Assembly: GCA_963792075.1 (NCBI GenBank)
Contig: CAWBUW010000002.1
Span: 248,001 to 312,000, forward strand
DNA from: CAWBUW01 sp963792075
GTDB taxonomy: Bacteria; Chloroflexota; Anaerolineae; Anaerolineales; UBA4823
Direction of reading: 5' to 3'
Length of the DNA stretch: 64,000 nucleotides
Part shown: piece by piece, positions 8,094 through 16,707 of the stretch
Layout of the letters: each line of letters begins with the position of its first letter
Position numbering within the stretch: position 1 is the first letter of the stretch
Program-made: the position numbers and the translations under genes
The notes under the pieces: generated by a model
Database searches by the model: none
What the model saw: only the letters and a program-made list of their open reading frames with translations
Told to the model about the DNA's origin: nothing

Positions 8094-11000
8094 CTATTTC
8101 TTCACTACAGGCAAGTACAACTGCACTCCCAGGTGCAACGCATCGAACAGCACGCTGGCGCGCCCGTCCGGATGTACCAGCCTCATGTCGTACCGGCCCG
8201 GCAGGAGGCTGCCCGGGAGGGTTGCCAGCAGCGTGTGCTCGTCGATAAAGGTGGTTTGTAGCGTGTTATTACCCAGCCAAAGCACCATGCCTGGCACAAA
8301 GTTCTGCCCGCTCAGCGTCAGGGTCTGTCCCGTCCAATTACTGGGGTAGGCCGCCGGGGTCACCTGCTCCAACACCGGCGTGGTCCAGGCAGCCAGCGCA
8401 ACCTCGTCTATGTTAAGGAACACCCCGGCTTCTCCTTCTGCCTGCTGCAGGTCGAAAGTCACCGTCACCGTCTGGCCGGCCCAGGCGCTTAGGTCCGCCC
8501 ATCCGAACTGCCAATCGGTGGTGGCTCCCGCGGTGAATACCTGCGTGGCCTGCAGCGTGGGCGAAGCCACCACCTGCACCGAGGCCTGTGAGGCCTGCCA
8601 GTTCGCCGAACCGTTGAAATGGTACATGAACGACAACGTCGGGTGTTGTATGTCTGCCGGGATCGAGACCGCCTGGCTCAACCGGTAATCTGCTGTTTGG
8701 TATCCCCAGGGCATGCTGCGCGCCACAAGAGTGATGCCCGTGGCATCCGCCTCTGCCGAATAGACCACATGCAGCCGGCCATTGCCGCTTACCTCCAGCA
8801 TAGGATAAAAGGTGCCCGGCGGAATGGTGGCAATATCAGTGGCCGTAAAAGAAGCCTGCCCTTCCAGCTTATGGTACAGGAACAGGTGCGGGCTGCCAGC
8901 CACGTATACCTCGCCCAGCACATACAGCTCGCCCTGCGGGCCAACCCCCAGCGTCAATGGGTTGGATGCGAACGGGAAAGTTTGCTGTTGCAGCCAGGTG
9001 CCATCTGGATCGCGGGTGGCTACGATTGTACTATTGCTGTTCTTATTATAGACCACGAACAATCGGCCGGCCTGGTCCCAATCCGCTCCGATGGACGCGT
9101 ACCCGGAATTTCCCACTTCGGTGGATTCTACACGCGCGCCCTCTGGAGAATACTTGTAATATTTAATCCTGTAAGAATATGATGAAAAAATATACGTAAT
9201 GATTTGGAGGTTTCCATCCGCACCTGCTTCTGCTTGAGCATAAAGGGTGAAACCGCTTGGTTCCCAGACTACCTCGGGTTTCACCACTCCGGCAGCCGTC
9301 CTTTCCAGATAGGCATCGTAAAAGTGCCCCTGGTAACCCCTAAACAGCAGAAACAGGCTTCCGTTCGGCGCAAGTGCCAGGTCATAAACGTGCGGGCGGA
9401 ACTGCGCGTCAGAGCTGGTATAAATAGTCTCGCCTGCCGACCATCCGCCGCCAATCAATTTATGATAGTAAACCACCGAAGCCGGCAGAGTCCGCACCAG
9501 GTGCACTGTGCCGGCCCCATCTACCACCAGCCGGGCATAATTTTCGAGCCAACTGTACAGTACACCGTCGTCGGGGAATCGATACGGCGCAGACCAAATC
9601 CCAGCCGCGCTGCGTTCGCGGTATTGGAGCGTGCCATCCAGCCACCAGATCACGTGTAGGGTGCCATCCGGCCCGGCTGCTATATCATTAAAGCTCAGGA
9701 AACTGCTTGGTACAACAATTTCTTCTCCCTCCAGGCACAGCCGGCCGGCAAAAGCATTTTCGCAGGCTGAGCCCAGCGCCGCAGCGGACTGGCCGCTGTG
9801 TCCACCCACGAACTTTTCGGCCTGTCCGCTAAAACGCCAGTCAGCCTGTGCTGATTCGAAGCCGCCATCCACCAACGCGTTTTTCGCCGGCGCCAGGTAG
9901 AGCGGGAAAGTCCGGTCGCCATCCAGCCTCACCGTGGAGCTGAGCGGTTGAGCATATACAGCCTGGGATGCCTGCGGTCGGAGTTGGTACGTGCCGGTAT
10001 TGATCATGTGCAGTGCGTACTCACCTTCCGGCTGGCTGGCTGGCGCTGTATCCAATGGCGCCGGGGAGGCAGCCAACGGGATCTCCGCCAGCGGCCGGCC
10101 GCGGTTGTCGGTTACCGAGCCGCCCAGCAGCCAGTTGTACAGTATGGTGGTGACATCTCCCACCGGTGAAATGGGGCTGGCATTTTCTGCGTCATCCCAG
10201 CCCCAGGCGCGGTAAGCAAACAACCCGCCGTTCGGCTTGAGCGAAAAATGACTCACCCCCGCCTGGCGGTTCCCCCAGGAATATGTCGTTTGGTCCGGTG
10301 CAGGAATCCAATCGCCCGTCCCTTGCCGGTACTGCAGGGTATGGTACCTAACATCCGATTCCTGGTCGACAAGTTCCCAGTAAATATCGAACGAATCGGC
10401 GCGGGTAAACGGCTCGAGTTGTGACACCGTTGCAGTGGGTGGGCGAGTATCCACCAGACGGGCATCCGGGTAGGCATCGATATAGTTGTGTCGTAGCACA
10501 GCGCCGTTCCACGTGACTTCGCTCTCCGTGATGTACCAATTCCCATCCCATTTGTAATAGGTGATCTGGGTATAGATGAGACCACTACCATGAGCGCCGA
10601 ACGCGCCGTTAATATAATCGATGGCGTCACGGTCGCTGACGCTGCCCAGGAGCGCCAGACTGATCGCCTGGGTATTCGGGTTCAGATAACCGACATCGTA
10701 CCAGCCGTCCCAGTTCGAATCGTAATTAAAGCCGATCAAACCGGCATCAGACCAGGACAGCCGGTCCAGGTATACCAGCGGAGGGCTGGCTACATGCGGA
10801 TTGGAACCATCTGCATTCGCCACGATGACCACCCCGGAATCATTCGACACTACTCGAACCCAGGCAATTTGCGTTCCATCCGATGACCAGGTCGGGCTGA
10901 AATCCCATCCCTTGCCAAACGATACCGAGCGCACGTTCATCCCATTGGGATCCATGCTGAAGATTTCCGGAATCCCCTGCCGTTCACTGACGAAGAGGAT

Positions 11001-11573
11001 CCGGTTCCCATCTGGCGACCAGGCTGCCTCGCCATCGTAAGATCCCGGGTTGTTCGTCAGCCGCCAGATGTTCTTGCCATCCCAATCCATCGAGTACAGT
11101 TCCATATCGTTGCCATAGTTAGACTGGTACACGATCCGCTCGCCGCGCGGCCCCAGCCGCGGCAGCAGCTCATCTGCGTAGCTCCAGGTCAGGCAGAACG
11201 CGTCCTCGCCGTACTTGGGACCTTTCCGGCAGATTTCCCAGGAGCTTGAGTCAAAGTTGAAGTTTAGGAACACCTGCCTGGTGTAATTGCTTACCAATGA
11301 AGGCGCATTTGGCTCGCTGATTGCCCCATCTGAAGTGGGCCGTACCAGGTATTCCGCCGGCACTCCCGCGGCAGCAGCCGGCAGCGGCAGGTATTTGCTG
11401 CGCAGCGGGTAGCCCGCCGGACGCAGCAGCACCTGCGGCCCTTGCGCCTGCCAGCCATCCTCGGCTGCTTGCGGCCCGCTCCCATCCCCGGCCCACGCTT
11501 TGGCCACGGGGAAAGCCAGCCCCAACCCCAAACACACTGCCAGAAGCAGCCATACCTGTTTCAGTTTTTTCAT
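8094..11573 (-). CDS. Secreted TolB-type propeller and TIG-domain protein
   Basis: Predicted exported protein of 1159 residues. The ATG at 11573 is chosen because it starts a clear signal peptide (MKKLKQVWLLLAVCLGLGLA...AWA) after a GGGG-type ribosome site, while the open frame further upstream encodes no recognisable leader. The first third contains WD40-like/TolB propeller blades (ELYSMDWDGKNIWRLTN, AAWSPDGNRILFVSER, PTWSSDGTQIAWV). An Ig-like stretch follows (about 400-500), then a region with further repeats that may form a second propeller. Near the end is an IPT/TIG Ig-like domain (VTPAAYPSNWTGQTLTLSG). The last residues LYLPVVKK resemble a short hydrophobic-proline-basic tail common in Chloroflexota exoproteins (from memory). 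No catalytic motif is seen, so it is likely a surface or adhesion protein. Confidence 0.75.
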   Translation of the reverse strand: MKKLKQVWLLLAVCLGLGLAFPVAKAWAGDGSGPQAAEDGWQAQGPQVLLRPAGYPLRSKYLPLPAAAAGVPAEYLVRPTSDGAISEPNAPSLVSNYTRQVFLNFNFDSSSWEICRKGPKYGEDAFCLTWSYADELLPRLGPRGERIVYQSNYGNDMELYSMDWDGKNIWRLTNNPGSYDGEAAWSPDGNRILFVSERQGIPEIFSMDPNGMNVRSVSFGKGWDFSPTWSSDGTQIAWVRVVSNDSGVVIVANADGSNPHVASPPLVYLDRLSWSDAGLIGFNYDSNWDGWYDVGYLNPNTQAISLALLGSVSDRDAIDYINGAFGAHGSGLIYTQITYYKWDGNWYITESEVTWNGAVLRHNYIDAYPDARLVDTRPPTATVSQLEPFTRADSFDIYWELVDQESDVRYHTLQYRQGTGDWIPAPDQTTYSWGNRQAGVSHFSLKPNGGLFAYRAWGWDDAENASPISPVGDVTTILYNWLLGGSVTDNRGRPLAEIPLAASPAPLDTAPASQPEGEYALHMINTGTYQLRPQASQAVYAQPLSSTVRLDGDRTFPLYLAPAKNALVDGGFESAQADWRFSGQAEKFVGGHSGQSAAALGSACENAFAGRLCLEGEEIVVPSSFLSFNDIAAGPDGTLHVIWWLDGTLQYRERSAAGIWSAPYRFPDDGVLYSWLENYARLVVDGAGTVHLVRTLPASVVYYHKLIGGGWSAGETIYTSSDAQFRPHVYDLALAPNGSLFLLFRGYQGHFYDAYLERTAAGVVKPEVVWEPSGFTLYAQAEAGADGNLQIITYIFSSYSYRIKYYKYSPEGARVESTEVGNSGYASIGADWDQAGRLFVVYNKNSNSTIVATRDPDGTWLQQQTFPFASNPLTLGVGPQGELYVLGEVYVAGSPHLFLYHKLEGQASFTATDIATIPPGTFYPMLEVSGNGRLHVVYSAEADATGITLVARSMPWGYQTADYRLSQAVSIPADIQHPTLSFMYHFNGSANWQASQASVQVVASPTLQATQVFTAGATTDWQFGWADLSAWAGQTVTVTFDLQQAEGEAGVFLNIDEVALAAWTTPVLEQVTPAAYPSNWTGQTLTLSGQNFVPGMVLWLGNNTLQTTFIDEHTLLATLPGSLLPGRYDMRLVHPDGRASVLFDALHLGVQLYLPVVKK

Positions 11574-11741
11574 AAGTACCCCTGCTTTCTTGTTCTCTGA
11601 GATGGTGATGTTTTTCCCCCGCTGCCTGATATGGTCGTAGCCTTGCATGTACTGGCACCCCTCTTTGATTGCATTAATATACAACAACTTTCCATTTGGC
11701 GCAACAATCTTGTATTGTTGAGTGCAGGTCTGAGGAGGAAG

Positions 11742-11788
11742 TTGGGGGTTCATCACGCTGCGCTTTGCGCAGCGTGATGAACCCCCAA
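11742..11788. repeat. Long palindrome, 22-bp arms
   Basis: Perfect inverted repeat (core GCTGCGC-TTT-GCGCAGC) upstream of the secreted protein gene. Its right flank (CCCAGAACTGA) resembles the CCCGAACTGACGTT flank of the palindromes at 3898 and 24552. The gap 11574-11861 otherwise shows no gene. Confidence 0.75.
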
Positions 11789-11861
11789 ACCCCCTGCCCC
11801 AGAACTGAAATACACCACCAACAACGTTACTGCCGGGCCGGCGCTGGAAAATATCGGGAGC

Positions 11862-12422
11862 TTACTCCGTCTCCCAGCGACTGTAGTGTTCGTTATCGAT
11901 CCCTAACCGGAGCAGCATCCGCCCAGCCAGGTTTGTGACCAGGTCATCCAGGGTTTGGGGTTTGGCATAAAAGGCTGGGACGGGCGGGAAAACCACCGCC
12001 CCCGCTTCGGCAGCTATTTGCATGAGACGGAGGTGACCCGGATGCAAGGGCGTTTCGCGCACTGCCAGCACCAGGCAGCGGCCTTCCTTCAAGCACACAT
12101 CGGCAGCACGGACGATGAGATTGTCAGTGTAGGAGTTGGCGATGCCCGAGAGGGTCTTGATCGAGCAGGGTGCGACCAGCATGCTATCGGCGCTGAATGA
12201 CCCCGAAGCCAGGCGCGCCCCGGTGTCCTGCGGGTCGTAAACAAAGTTCGCCAGCCTTTCCACATCCGAGACAGCCCATTCCGTTTCGCCGGTGATGGTC
12301 TGGCGGGCAGCGCGGCTGATCACCAGATGAGTTTCCACTCCTGCTTCCTTGAGCAATTCCAGCGCGCGTATGCCTAAAATCGCCCCGCTGGCGCCCGTGA
12401 TGGCCAGGATGATGCGCTTCAT
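11862..12422 (-). CDS. ubiX: UbiX-type flavin prenyltransferase
   Basis: Makes prenylated FMN, the cofactor of UbiD-family decarboxylases, from FMN and dimethylallyl phosphate. The protein has 186 residues, normal for the family. Motifs are the N-terminal ITGASGAILGIRALELL nucleotide-binding segment, VAPCSIKTLSGIANSYTDNL, and LAVRETPLHPGHLRLM with the conserved arginine-glutamate pair. The start at 12422 is the first in-frame ATG of the Rossmann-type N-terminus; upstream in-frame residues are non-native. It overlaps the small aconitase X subunit by 4 bases (ATGA), and the UbiD homologue it would serve is the first gene of the same operon. Its presence shows that the decarboxylase is probably prFMN-dependent. 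Confidence 0.93.
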   Translation of the reverse strand: MKRIILAITGASGAILGIRALELLKEAGVETHLVISRAARQTITGETEWAVSDVERLANFVYDPQDTGARLASGSFSADSMLVAPCSIKTLSGIANSYTDNLIVRAADVCLKEGRCLVLAVRETPLHPGHLRLMQIAAEAGAVVFPPVPAFYAKPQTLDDLVTNLAGRMLLRLGIDNEHYSRWETE

Positions 12423-12808
12423 ACCGCCTCCACCCGGCCTGTTTCGCCGTCTACTCGCAGGGTTTGGCCGGTTCTGAGCTGAGTAATGGCGATTTTGTCG
12501 ACGCAGGGAATATCCGAGATAATACATCCTACGGCTGTGATGGTCTCAGCTTCGGCGTTGACGATGGCCAGCGGAGCCACCCCGGCTTTCTTCAGCCGGT
12601 AAAGGGTGTACGAGCCGACAGTGGAGCCTTTGCCGGTCGGGAAAACCAGCACCCGGCCAGCGATAGACTGGCCTTCCAGCTCGTGGCCTCTTTCGACGAT
12701 TTTGCCAGTATCCGGATCAACGCCACCGTAAAAGGAGATGCCCATGGAAGTTACCAGGGCTTGACCGGTGGCGCTTCCAGTAGAGATTTTTCTACCATGC
12801 AGGATCAT
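12419..12808 (-). CDS. Aconitase X small (swivel) subunit; candidate phosphomevalonate dehydratase small subunit
   Basis: 129 residues, matching the stand-alone DUF126 swivel-domain subunit. Visible family features are GRKISTGSATGQALV at the N-terminus, FYGGVDPDTGKIVERGH, the VLVFPTGKGSTVGSYTLYRLKKAG segment with the conserved glycine-serine phosphate loop, and IPCVDKI. With the large subunit it forms an iron-sulfur dehydratase. In archaea this pair converts (R)-5-phosphomevalonate to trans-anhydromevalonate 5-phosphate. Other aconitase X enzymes act on cis-3-hydroxyproline. The neighbours here (UbiD and UbiX homologues) favour the mevalonate role. It overlaps both neighbouring genes by 4 bases, which implies translational coupling. 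Confidence 0.85.
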   Translation of the reverse strand: MILHGRKISTGSATGQALVTSMGISFYGGVDPDTGKIVERGHELEGQSIAGRVLVFPTGKGSTVGSYTLYRLKKAGVAPLAIVNAEAETITAVGCIISDIPCVDKIAITQLRTGQTLRVDGETGRVEAV

Positions 12809-14007
12809 CTCAGCGCCTCCTCAATCACTTCGTCAAAAGGCAAAAAGCGGGTCTGGGACCCGTTCTTGGCGGCGGCGTAGTAGCAGGCTTTGGCGCTGTC
12901 GGTAGCCAGGGCTTTGAAGCGGCCTCGGATGGGGGCAACCACACAGCAAGTGTCTACAGCAAAGATTGCCCCGGCCTGTTCGATGAGGGCGGTATAGCCC
13001 ATCTGGTCGGCCATGCGCTTGACCGGGCGCGAGGTGGTGATCCAGAAAGTCTTGCGGACCTGGCGCCCCGCCAACCGCTCGGCCACGCGCTGGATCTCCG
13101 CCAGCGACAGGTGCGGGCAGCCCAGGCTGACGAAGTCCACCTCACCATCCGCAGGGACCAGGTTCAGGGCGCGGTTGGCGGCTGCGAGATCGTCCGCGCC
13201 CAGCGTGAGAGTCTCCTCGGGGAAGGGATAAAGGTCGCTTTCCGGGGTGATCCCTTGCATGTGGAACAGCGCCAATCCGCCGTACGTGGCAACGCTGGCG
13301 CAAAAAGATTTGAGCTGTTCGAGGCTGGCAGCGGGGATGCCGCGGATGTAGGGGATCGCTTTGGTTTTGCGGGCTTCGATGGCTTTGCCGAGGGCGACAC
13401 CCAGCGCGCCGAAGTCACGCGTGTCCGGCAGGTCGGCATCGACCTGGACGGTGAGGCCGGGGCGGCGGTTTTCGTCGAGGTGCAGGCCGTAGCGCGGGGT
13501 GCGCCCGGTGAGGGCAGCAGCCAGGGCGCTGGGGCCGCCTTCGCGGTTCGTGCGCGCGCCCAAAACCGAGTTGGCGTAACAGACTGCGCTGCTCTCCGCC
13601 CAGGCGATATGTTCACCGTAGTGCGGCAGGTTGCCGAACAGGTAGGGAGTACAGGAGCAGGTGGTGACGACGCCCATTCTGGCGTAGGCGTCGATGACGC
13701 GCGCCTGGTTGCGGGCGAAATCGGGGTCAATGCCCATGGCCTGCCAATTTTCGATGTCCATCCCGGCAGGGTTGAGGGTAGTCAGGACTTTGACCTTGCC
13801 TCCGCCGGCGGCCATCTCGGCGAGGAATTCCAGCCCGGCTTCACCCAGGTTGTCGAAGCTGACCCCGGAAATCTGGACGGAGCTGATCGGCACCATCCGG
13901 TCAGCGTCATAGATCGTGCCAAGGGCGGTCAGGATTTCGAGGGCTTTGCGGGCAGTACGGCCAAACTCGCCGGAGAGGATTTGCTGTTCTTCTTGGGTCA
14001 GGTGCAT
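12805..14007 (-). CDS. Aconitase X large subunit; candidate phosphomevalonate dehydratase large subunit
   Basis: Catalytic subunit of 400 residues (DUF521 family). The start at 14007 (MHLTQEEQQILSGEFG) is chosen because it matches the family N-terminus and lies 5 bases after the upstream stop; the longer open frame overlaps the decarboxylase gene. Motifs include VPISSVQISGVSFDNLG, the cysteine segment TTCSCTPYLFGNLP, WAESSAVCYANSVLGARTNREG, VDFVSLGCPHLSL and FAVDTCCVVAPI. The cysteines in these segments are the expected iron-sulfur ligands. It overlaps the small subunit gene by 4 bases. The separate two-gene form next to UbiD/UbiX homologues resembles the archaeal mevalonate arrangement rather than the hydroxyproline type (inference). 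Confidence 0.87.
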   Translation of the reverse strand: MHLTQEEQQILSGEFGRTARKALEILTALGTIYDADRMVPISSVQISGVSFDNLGEAGLEFLAEMAAGGGKVKVLTTLNPAGMDIENWQAMGIDPDFARNQARVIDAYARMGVVTTCSCTPYLFGNLPHYGEHIAWAESSAVCYANSVLGARTNREGGPSALAAALTGRTPRYGLHLDENRRPGLTVQVDADLPDTRDFGALGVALGKAIEARKTKAIPYIRGIPAASLEQLKSFCASVATYGGLALFHMQGITPESDLYPFPEETLTLGADDLAAANRALNLVPADGEVDFVSLGCPHLSLAEIQRVAERLAGRQVRKTFWITTSRPVKRMADQMGYTALIEQAGAIFAVDTCCVVAPIRGRFKALATDSAKACYYAAAKNGSQTRFLPFDEVIEEALR

Positions 14008-14012
14008 CTTGA

Positions 14013-15314
14013 TTAACGGATGAACTTTTTCAGGTCTACTTTGGGAAAACCAGCCTTTTGGAAGGATTTCCCTGCGGTCTCGAGGGGGGCGGTCAGGTCG
14101 AAACCCAGGCGGGTGGTGAGGTGCGTTCCGGCATCGGCAGAGGGGTCGAGGCTGGAGCCAGGTGCGCGCTCGCGGACAACCAGGTCGCGGTTGCCCTGGA
14201 AACGGGTTGCCATCGCCCATTCCACTTCGAGCGGGTTGTAGATGTCAATGTCCTTGTCCACCACGTAGACGTGTTTGCACGAGCTGTGCCCGGCGAAAGC
14301 AGCTTCGATAGCCTTTTTCCCATCCTCCTCGGCTTGTTTGTCAATCTGGACGATGGCGTGGAGCCAGGAGCAGCCGCCAGGGTTAACGTTGACATCCAGG
14401 CAGCACGCCACTTCGTTGACTTTGCGGAAAATGGTGGGTTCACGCGGCATGCCCATCAGCAGTTTGTGTTCCAGCGCGCCTGGCAGCAGGGCGTGCCAGA
14501 TGGCGTCGTGACGGTGGGTGATAGCCTTGACCTCCAGCATCGGTTCCTGGCGAACCACGTCGTAGGTCTCGGTCAAGTCCACAAATGGCCCTTCGGCGTG
14601 GGTTTTATCGAGGAATATGGTGCCTTCGATAACGAATTCGGTCTCAGCGGGGATCAGGATGTCGCTGGTGATGGCTTGGATCACCTGGAAAGGTTCGAGG
14701 GCATTGGCAATTTCCAGTTCGTTGATGCCCAGGTCCACCGACGTAGCGGCAGCCGCCAGCACGTTGGGCGCATTGCCGATGCAGATGGCCACGTCCACCT
14801 GGTTCAGGTCGCGCAGGAACTTGTCGAAATGACGGTTGCGCACCACCCGCACGGACATTTCGGTTTTGGAGATCTGCATACAGCGGTGGAAATCGGCGTT
14901 TTGCCCGTAAACCGGGTGCTTCGCCAGCACCACCCCGGAGCTGATGTAGTTGCCGCCGTCCCTGTCGCAGTGGAGCAGGATGGGGAGTTTGTCCAGGTCT
15001 GGTTCCAAATCCACCACTTCCTGGCAAGGCGCGGAGCTGGCGATTTCGGGCGGGCGGCGGTCCTGGATGCCCGCAGTCAGGAAGGGGATCAGCCCGGCTA
15101 CCGGGAGGCCGAAATAATCCGCAAAGGCTGCCTTGGAGCAGAACAGGTTGCCCGCCACCTGGAAGGCTGATGCACGCACTTGCTCGAAAAGCGCCGGCTG
15201 CGGCTCGATCTGTTTCAGCACCCCTGCCATCTCGAAGGTCTTGGAAATCGGCTCGCGGATGTGCAGGAGTTTTTGTTCTTGGTCCAATCTGTGGAGGTAA
15301 TTTCGCAGGGTCAT
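14013..15314 (-). CDS. UbiD-family decarboxylase; candidate anhydromevalonate phosphate decarboxylase
   Basis: 433 residues. UbiD enzymes use prenyl-FMN to decarboxylate unsaturated acids. Recognisable segments are MTLRNYLHRL at the chosen start, DGGNYISSGVVLAKHP, RNRHFDKFL, EIANAL, and the catalytic-region block KTHAEGPFVDLTETYDVV with the conserved glutamates, then HDAIWHALLPG. It is the first gene of the decarboxylase-dehydratase-UbiX operon. In archaea the homologous enzyme converts trans-anhydromevalonate 5-phosphate to isopentenyl phosphate. That role is inferred here from the operon; the UbiD family also includes aromatic and acrylic acid decarboxylases. A half copy of a palindromic repeat lies just upstream and may contain or replace part of its promoter. 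Confidence 0.87.
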   Translation of the reverse strand: MTLRNYLHRLDQEQKLLHIREPISKTFEMAGVLKQIEPQPALFEQVRASAFQVAGNLFCSKAAFADYFGLPVAGLIPFLTAGIQDRRPPEIASSAPCQEVVDLEPDLDKLPILLHCDRDGGNYISSGVVLAKHPVYGQNADFHRCMQISKTEMSVRVVRNRHFDKFLRDLNQVDVAICIGNAPNVLAAAATSVDLGINELEIANALEPFQVIQAITSDILIPAETEFVIEGTIFLDKTHAEGPFVDLTETYDVVRQEPMLEVKAITHRHDAIWHALLPGALEHKLLMGMPREPTIFRKVNEVACCLDVNVNPGGCSWLHAIVQIDKQAEEDGKKAIEAAFAGHSSCKHVYVVDKDIDIYNPLEVEWAMATRFQGNRDLVVRERAPGSSLDPSADAGTHLTTRLGFDLTAPLETAGKSFQKAGFPKVDLKKFIR

Positions 15315-15372
15315 GCTGGGTTTCCTGTTTATGGAGGGATACTTTGTTATTTTAACACTCAATTCAGTCATT

Positions 15373-15417
15373 ACACCCCCATATAACCGCCCTACCACGG
15401 CGATTCCCAGAGAGCCT
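15373..15417. repeat. Half copy of the 61,769 palindromic element
   Basis: Read on the minus strand this matches the left arm of the element at 61769-61879 (GGCTCTTTGGGAATCGCCG, then a GTGGT..GGTTATAT..GGGGTGT segment) with a few substitutions. The central palindrome and the other arm are absent, so it is a truncated copy at the left edge of the fragment-rich region. Confidence 0.75.
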
Positions 15418-15435
15418 CTTATTTGCTTGATGTAG

Positions 15436-15597
15436 GTGCTTGATAATCCCAACATACTGATTGAGATTGCCGATTGGGCGTCAGCCGAGGTGCGGGCAGC
15501 AGCCATGCAACAGGCTATGGCCGACGGTGTCTATGCACCTCTGGAGGAACTGTTAGCCGTGCCATTCAGGGTGACGGTTACCAGGCAACTAACATGA
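15436..15597 (+). pseudogene. C-terminal fragment of an antibiotic-biosynthesis-monooxygenase-type protein
   Basis: A 53-codon open stretch reads IEIADWASAEVRAAAMQQAM, then YAPLEELLAVPFRVTVTRQLT and a stop. This looks like the C-terminal half of a ~100-residue ABM-domain (quinol monooxygenase-like) protein. The N-terminal half is missing: an in-frame stop lies directly upstream, next to the half palindromic element. It is a remnant with no good start or ribosome site. The family call rests on pattern memory and is moderate. Confidence 0.45.
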
Positions 15598-15641
15598 AGG
15601 TTGGTGCAACCATCGGCAACCGAGTCCCAACCATCGAAATT

Positions 15642-15659
15642 GCGTGCACCATTGCACGC
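15642..15659. promoter_or_regulatory. Small inverted repeat GCGTGCA-N4-TGCACGC
   Basis: A perfect 7-bp dyad with a 4-base centre lies about 40 bases before the start of the small membrane protein remnant. It could be an operator for a regulator no longer present. Function unknown. Confidence 0.35.
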
Positions 15660-15697
15660 AAAATCTTTCAAATCAAAAAGAAAAAGGAGCTATGATT

Positions 15698-16086
15698 ATG
15701 TCTACGATTTCCCTCACCTCTACCAGCAAGAGCAATTCACTTCTTCGTCTCATTGCCCTTGGCGGATTGATTATCGGTACAGCCGATGTAATAATCTATC
15801 ACTGGTTTGTTTCTAGTGTCCTTGGTGGGCACCCATTAACTACTGTATATCAATATATAGCCAGCAGTGCATTGGGTGAATCCGCCTTCGCAGGCGGCAT
15901 CGCCACCGCCTTGCTCGGGGTGCTCTTTCACTACATCGTTTCCTTATTGTAATCCCTCTCAGTGCGGCACCTCCATTACCAGCTCCAACAACGCCCCAGC
16001 TAATCGTGAATATCTTAGACCACATTCTGTTAATCGGGCTGCCTTTAGGAATACTCGTACAAAGGAACGCCAACACGAATAAATAG
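15698..16086 (+). pseudogene. Small integral membrane protein with an internal deletion and frameshift
   Basis: The start MSTISLTSTSKSNSLLRLI has a well-spaced AGGAG. Two hydrophobic helices follow (LIALGGLIIGTADVIIYHWF; GIATALLGVLFHYIVSLL), then a stop. The tail continues in another frame as VIPLSAAPPLPAP, ...DHILLIGLPLGILVQRNANTNK and a stop at 16086. The tail fits the known end of small bacterial four-helix membrane proteins of unknown function (from memory). The segment that should link the halves (about two helices) is missing, so an internal deletion put the end out of frame. It sits among other gene remnants in the 15.4-18.7 kb patch. Confidence 0.55.
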
Positions 16087-16179
16087 TTACAACCCACAGC
16101 AGGACGTATTCGACTTCTTGAGCAAACCTGCAAACTACCAACAATGGATGCCCGCTCATGCAATCAGCAGTGTGGGCAT

Positions 16180-16362
16180 CCGGTGGTGAACCAGGGTGGC
16201 GACAACGCCCAGTTCAAGGGCAGCGGCACAGTCAATGGCGCGCTTGATTCCAATGGCAATGCCTACAAATTCATGCTTTGGGCTGGCGATGGCTCTCCGG
16301 ACACCTTCCGTATCCAGATCTGGTGGGAGGATAGCGCAGGCCTGAACAAGTTTGGTAGGAAG
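16180..16362 (+). pseudogene. Fragment of a secreted-protein beta domain (post-COAP-like)
   Basis: An open stretch of about 60 codons encodes VVNQGGDNAQFKGSGTVNG, FMLWAGDGSPDTFRIQIWW and DSAG. This is the pattern of the short beta domain often found at the end of large bacterial exoproteins. There is no signal peptide, no proper start and no N-terminal part, so it is a leftover C-terminal piece. A terminator-like hairpin follows at once. The domain name is from memory. Confidence 0.45.
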
Positions 16363-16363
16363 C

Positions 16364-16393
16364 AAGAGGCGGACAGTTACCTGCCCGCCTCTT
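16364..16393 (+). terminator. Rho-independent terminator-like hairpin
   Basis: AAGAGGCGG pairs perfectly with CCGCCTCTT across a 12-base loop and is followed by CTGTTTT. It directly follows the exoprotein fragment and was probably its terminator. Confidence 0.6.
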
Positions 16394-16440
16394 CTGTTTT
16401 CAGGAATCGGTGCGATTCTTGTTGAAATTATTGGTTGAGG

Positions 16441-16509
16441 TGGTATCATCACCCTATGGGTACAGCCACTGCACAAGCATTTTCTAATATCGCCTTCACA
16501 ATATGTTGA
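16441..16509 (+). pseudogene. Decayed 5' end of a second mevalonate decarboxylase gene
   Basis: A 12-base match (TGGTATCATCAC) to the bases before the intact gene at 18728 is followed by an ATG at 16456 encoding GTATAQAFSNIAFTIC and a stop. The intact gene starts TTATAISHPNIAFIKYW. The shared TATA...NIAF pattern and codon positions show homology, but with many substitutions, so it is not a fresh duplication. Downstream bases carry more scrambled similarity. It lies on the far side of the mercuric-reductase-like island from the intact gene. Confidence 0.5.
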
Positions 16510-16660
16510 TTGGCAAAACTCGGTTGAACTAACGGGAAGGTTTGTGTTGACGGCAAATTTCTCCCTCGCCGACATACTTTTTGCTCAGACACCAAAGAAG
16601 CTTGTCAATAGCATACTCTAAAACACAGCGAAAGTGGAAAATTCGGCACTACGTTTAGCC

Positions 16661-16691
16661 TTGACCTTCCAGTAACTGGAAGGTGTATATT
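16661..16691 (+). promoter_or_regulatory. MerR/CueR-type promoter and operator
   Basis: TTGACC (16661-16666) and TATATT (16686-16691) are separated by 19 bases, the over-long spacer typical of MerR-activated promoters. The spacer holds the dyad ACCTTCC-N7-GGAAGGT, which matches the CueR-class operator pattern. It precedes the merR fragment and the reductase gene and would drive both. Confidence 0.75.
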
Positions 16692-16707
16692 AGGTGGGAG
16701 TAGTTCT

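Noticed and set aside
13111..15170. Long plus-strand open frames (301 and 370 codons) opposite the aconitase X and UbiD genes
   Set aside because: They are antisense shadows caused by codon bias; their translations have no recognisable domain, and the minus-strand proteins are clearly conserved and operon-linked.
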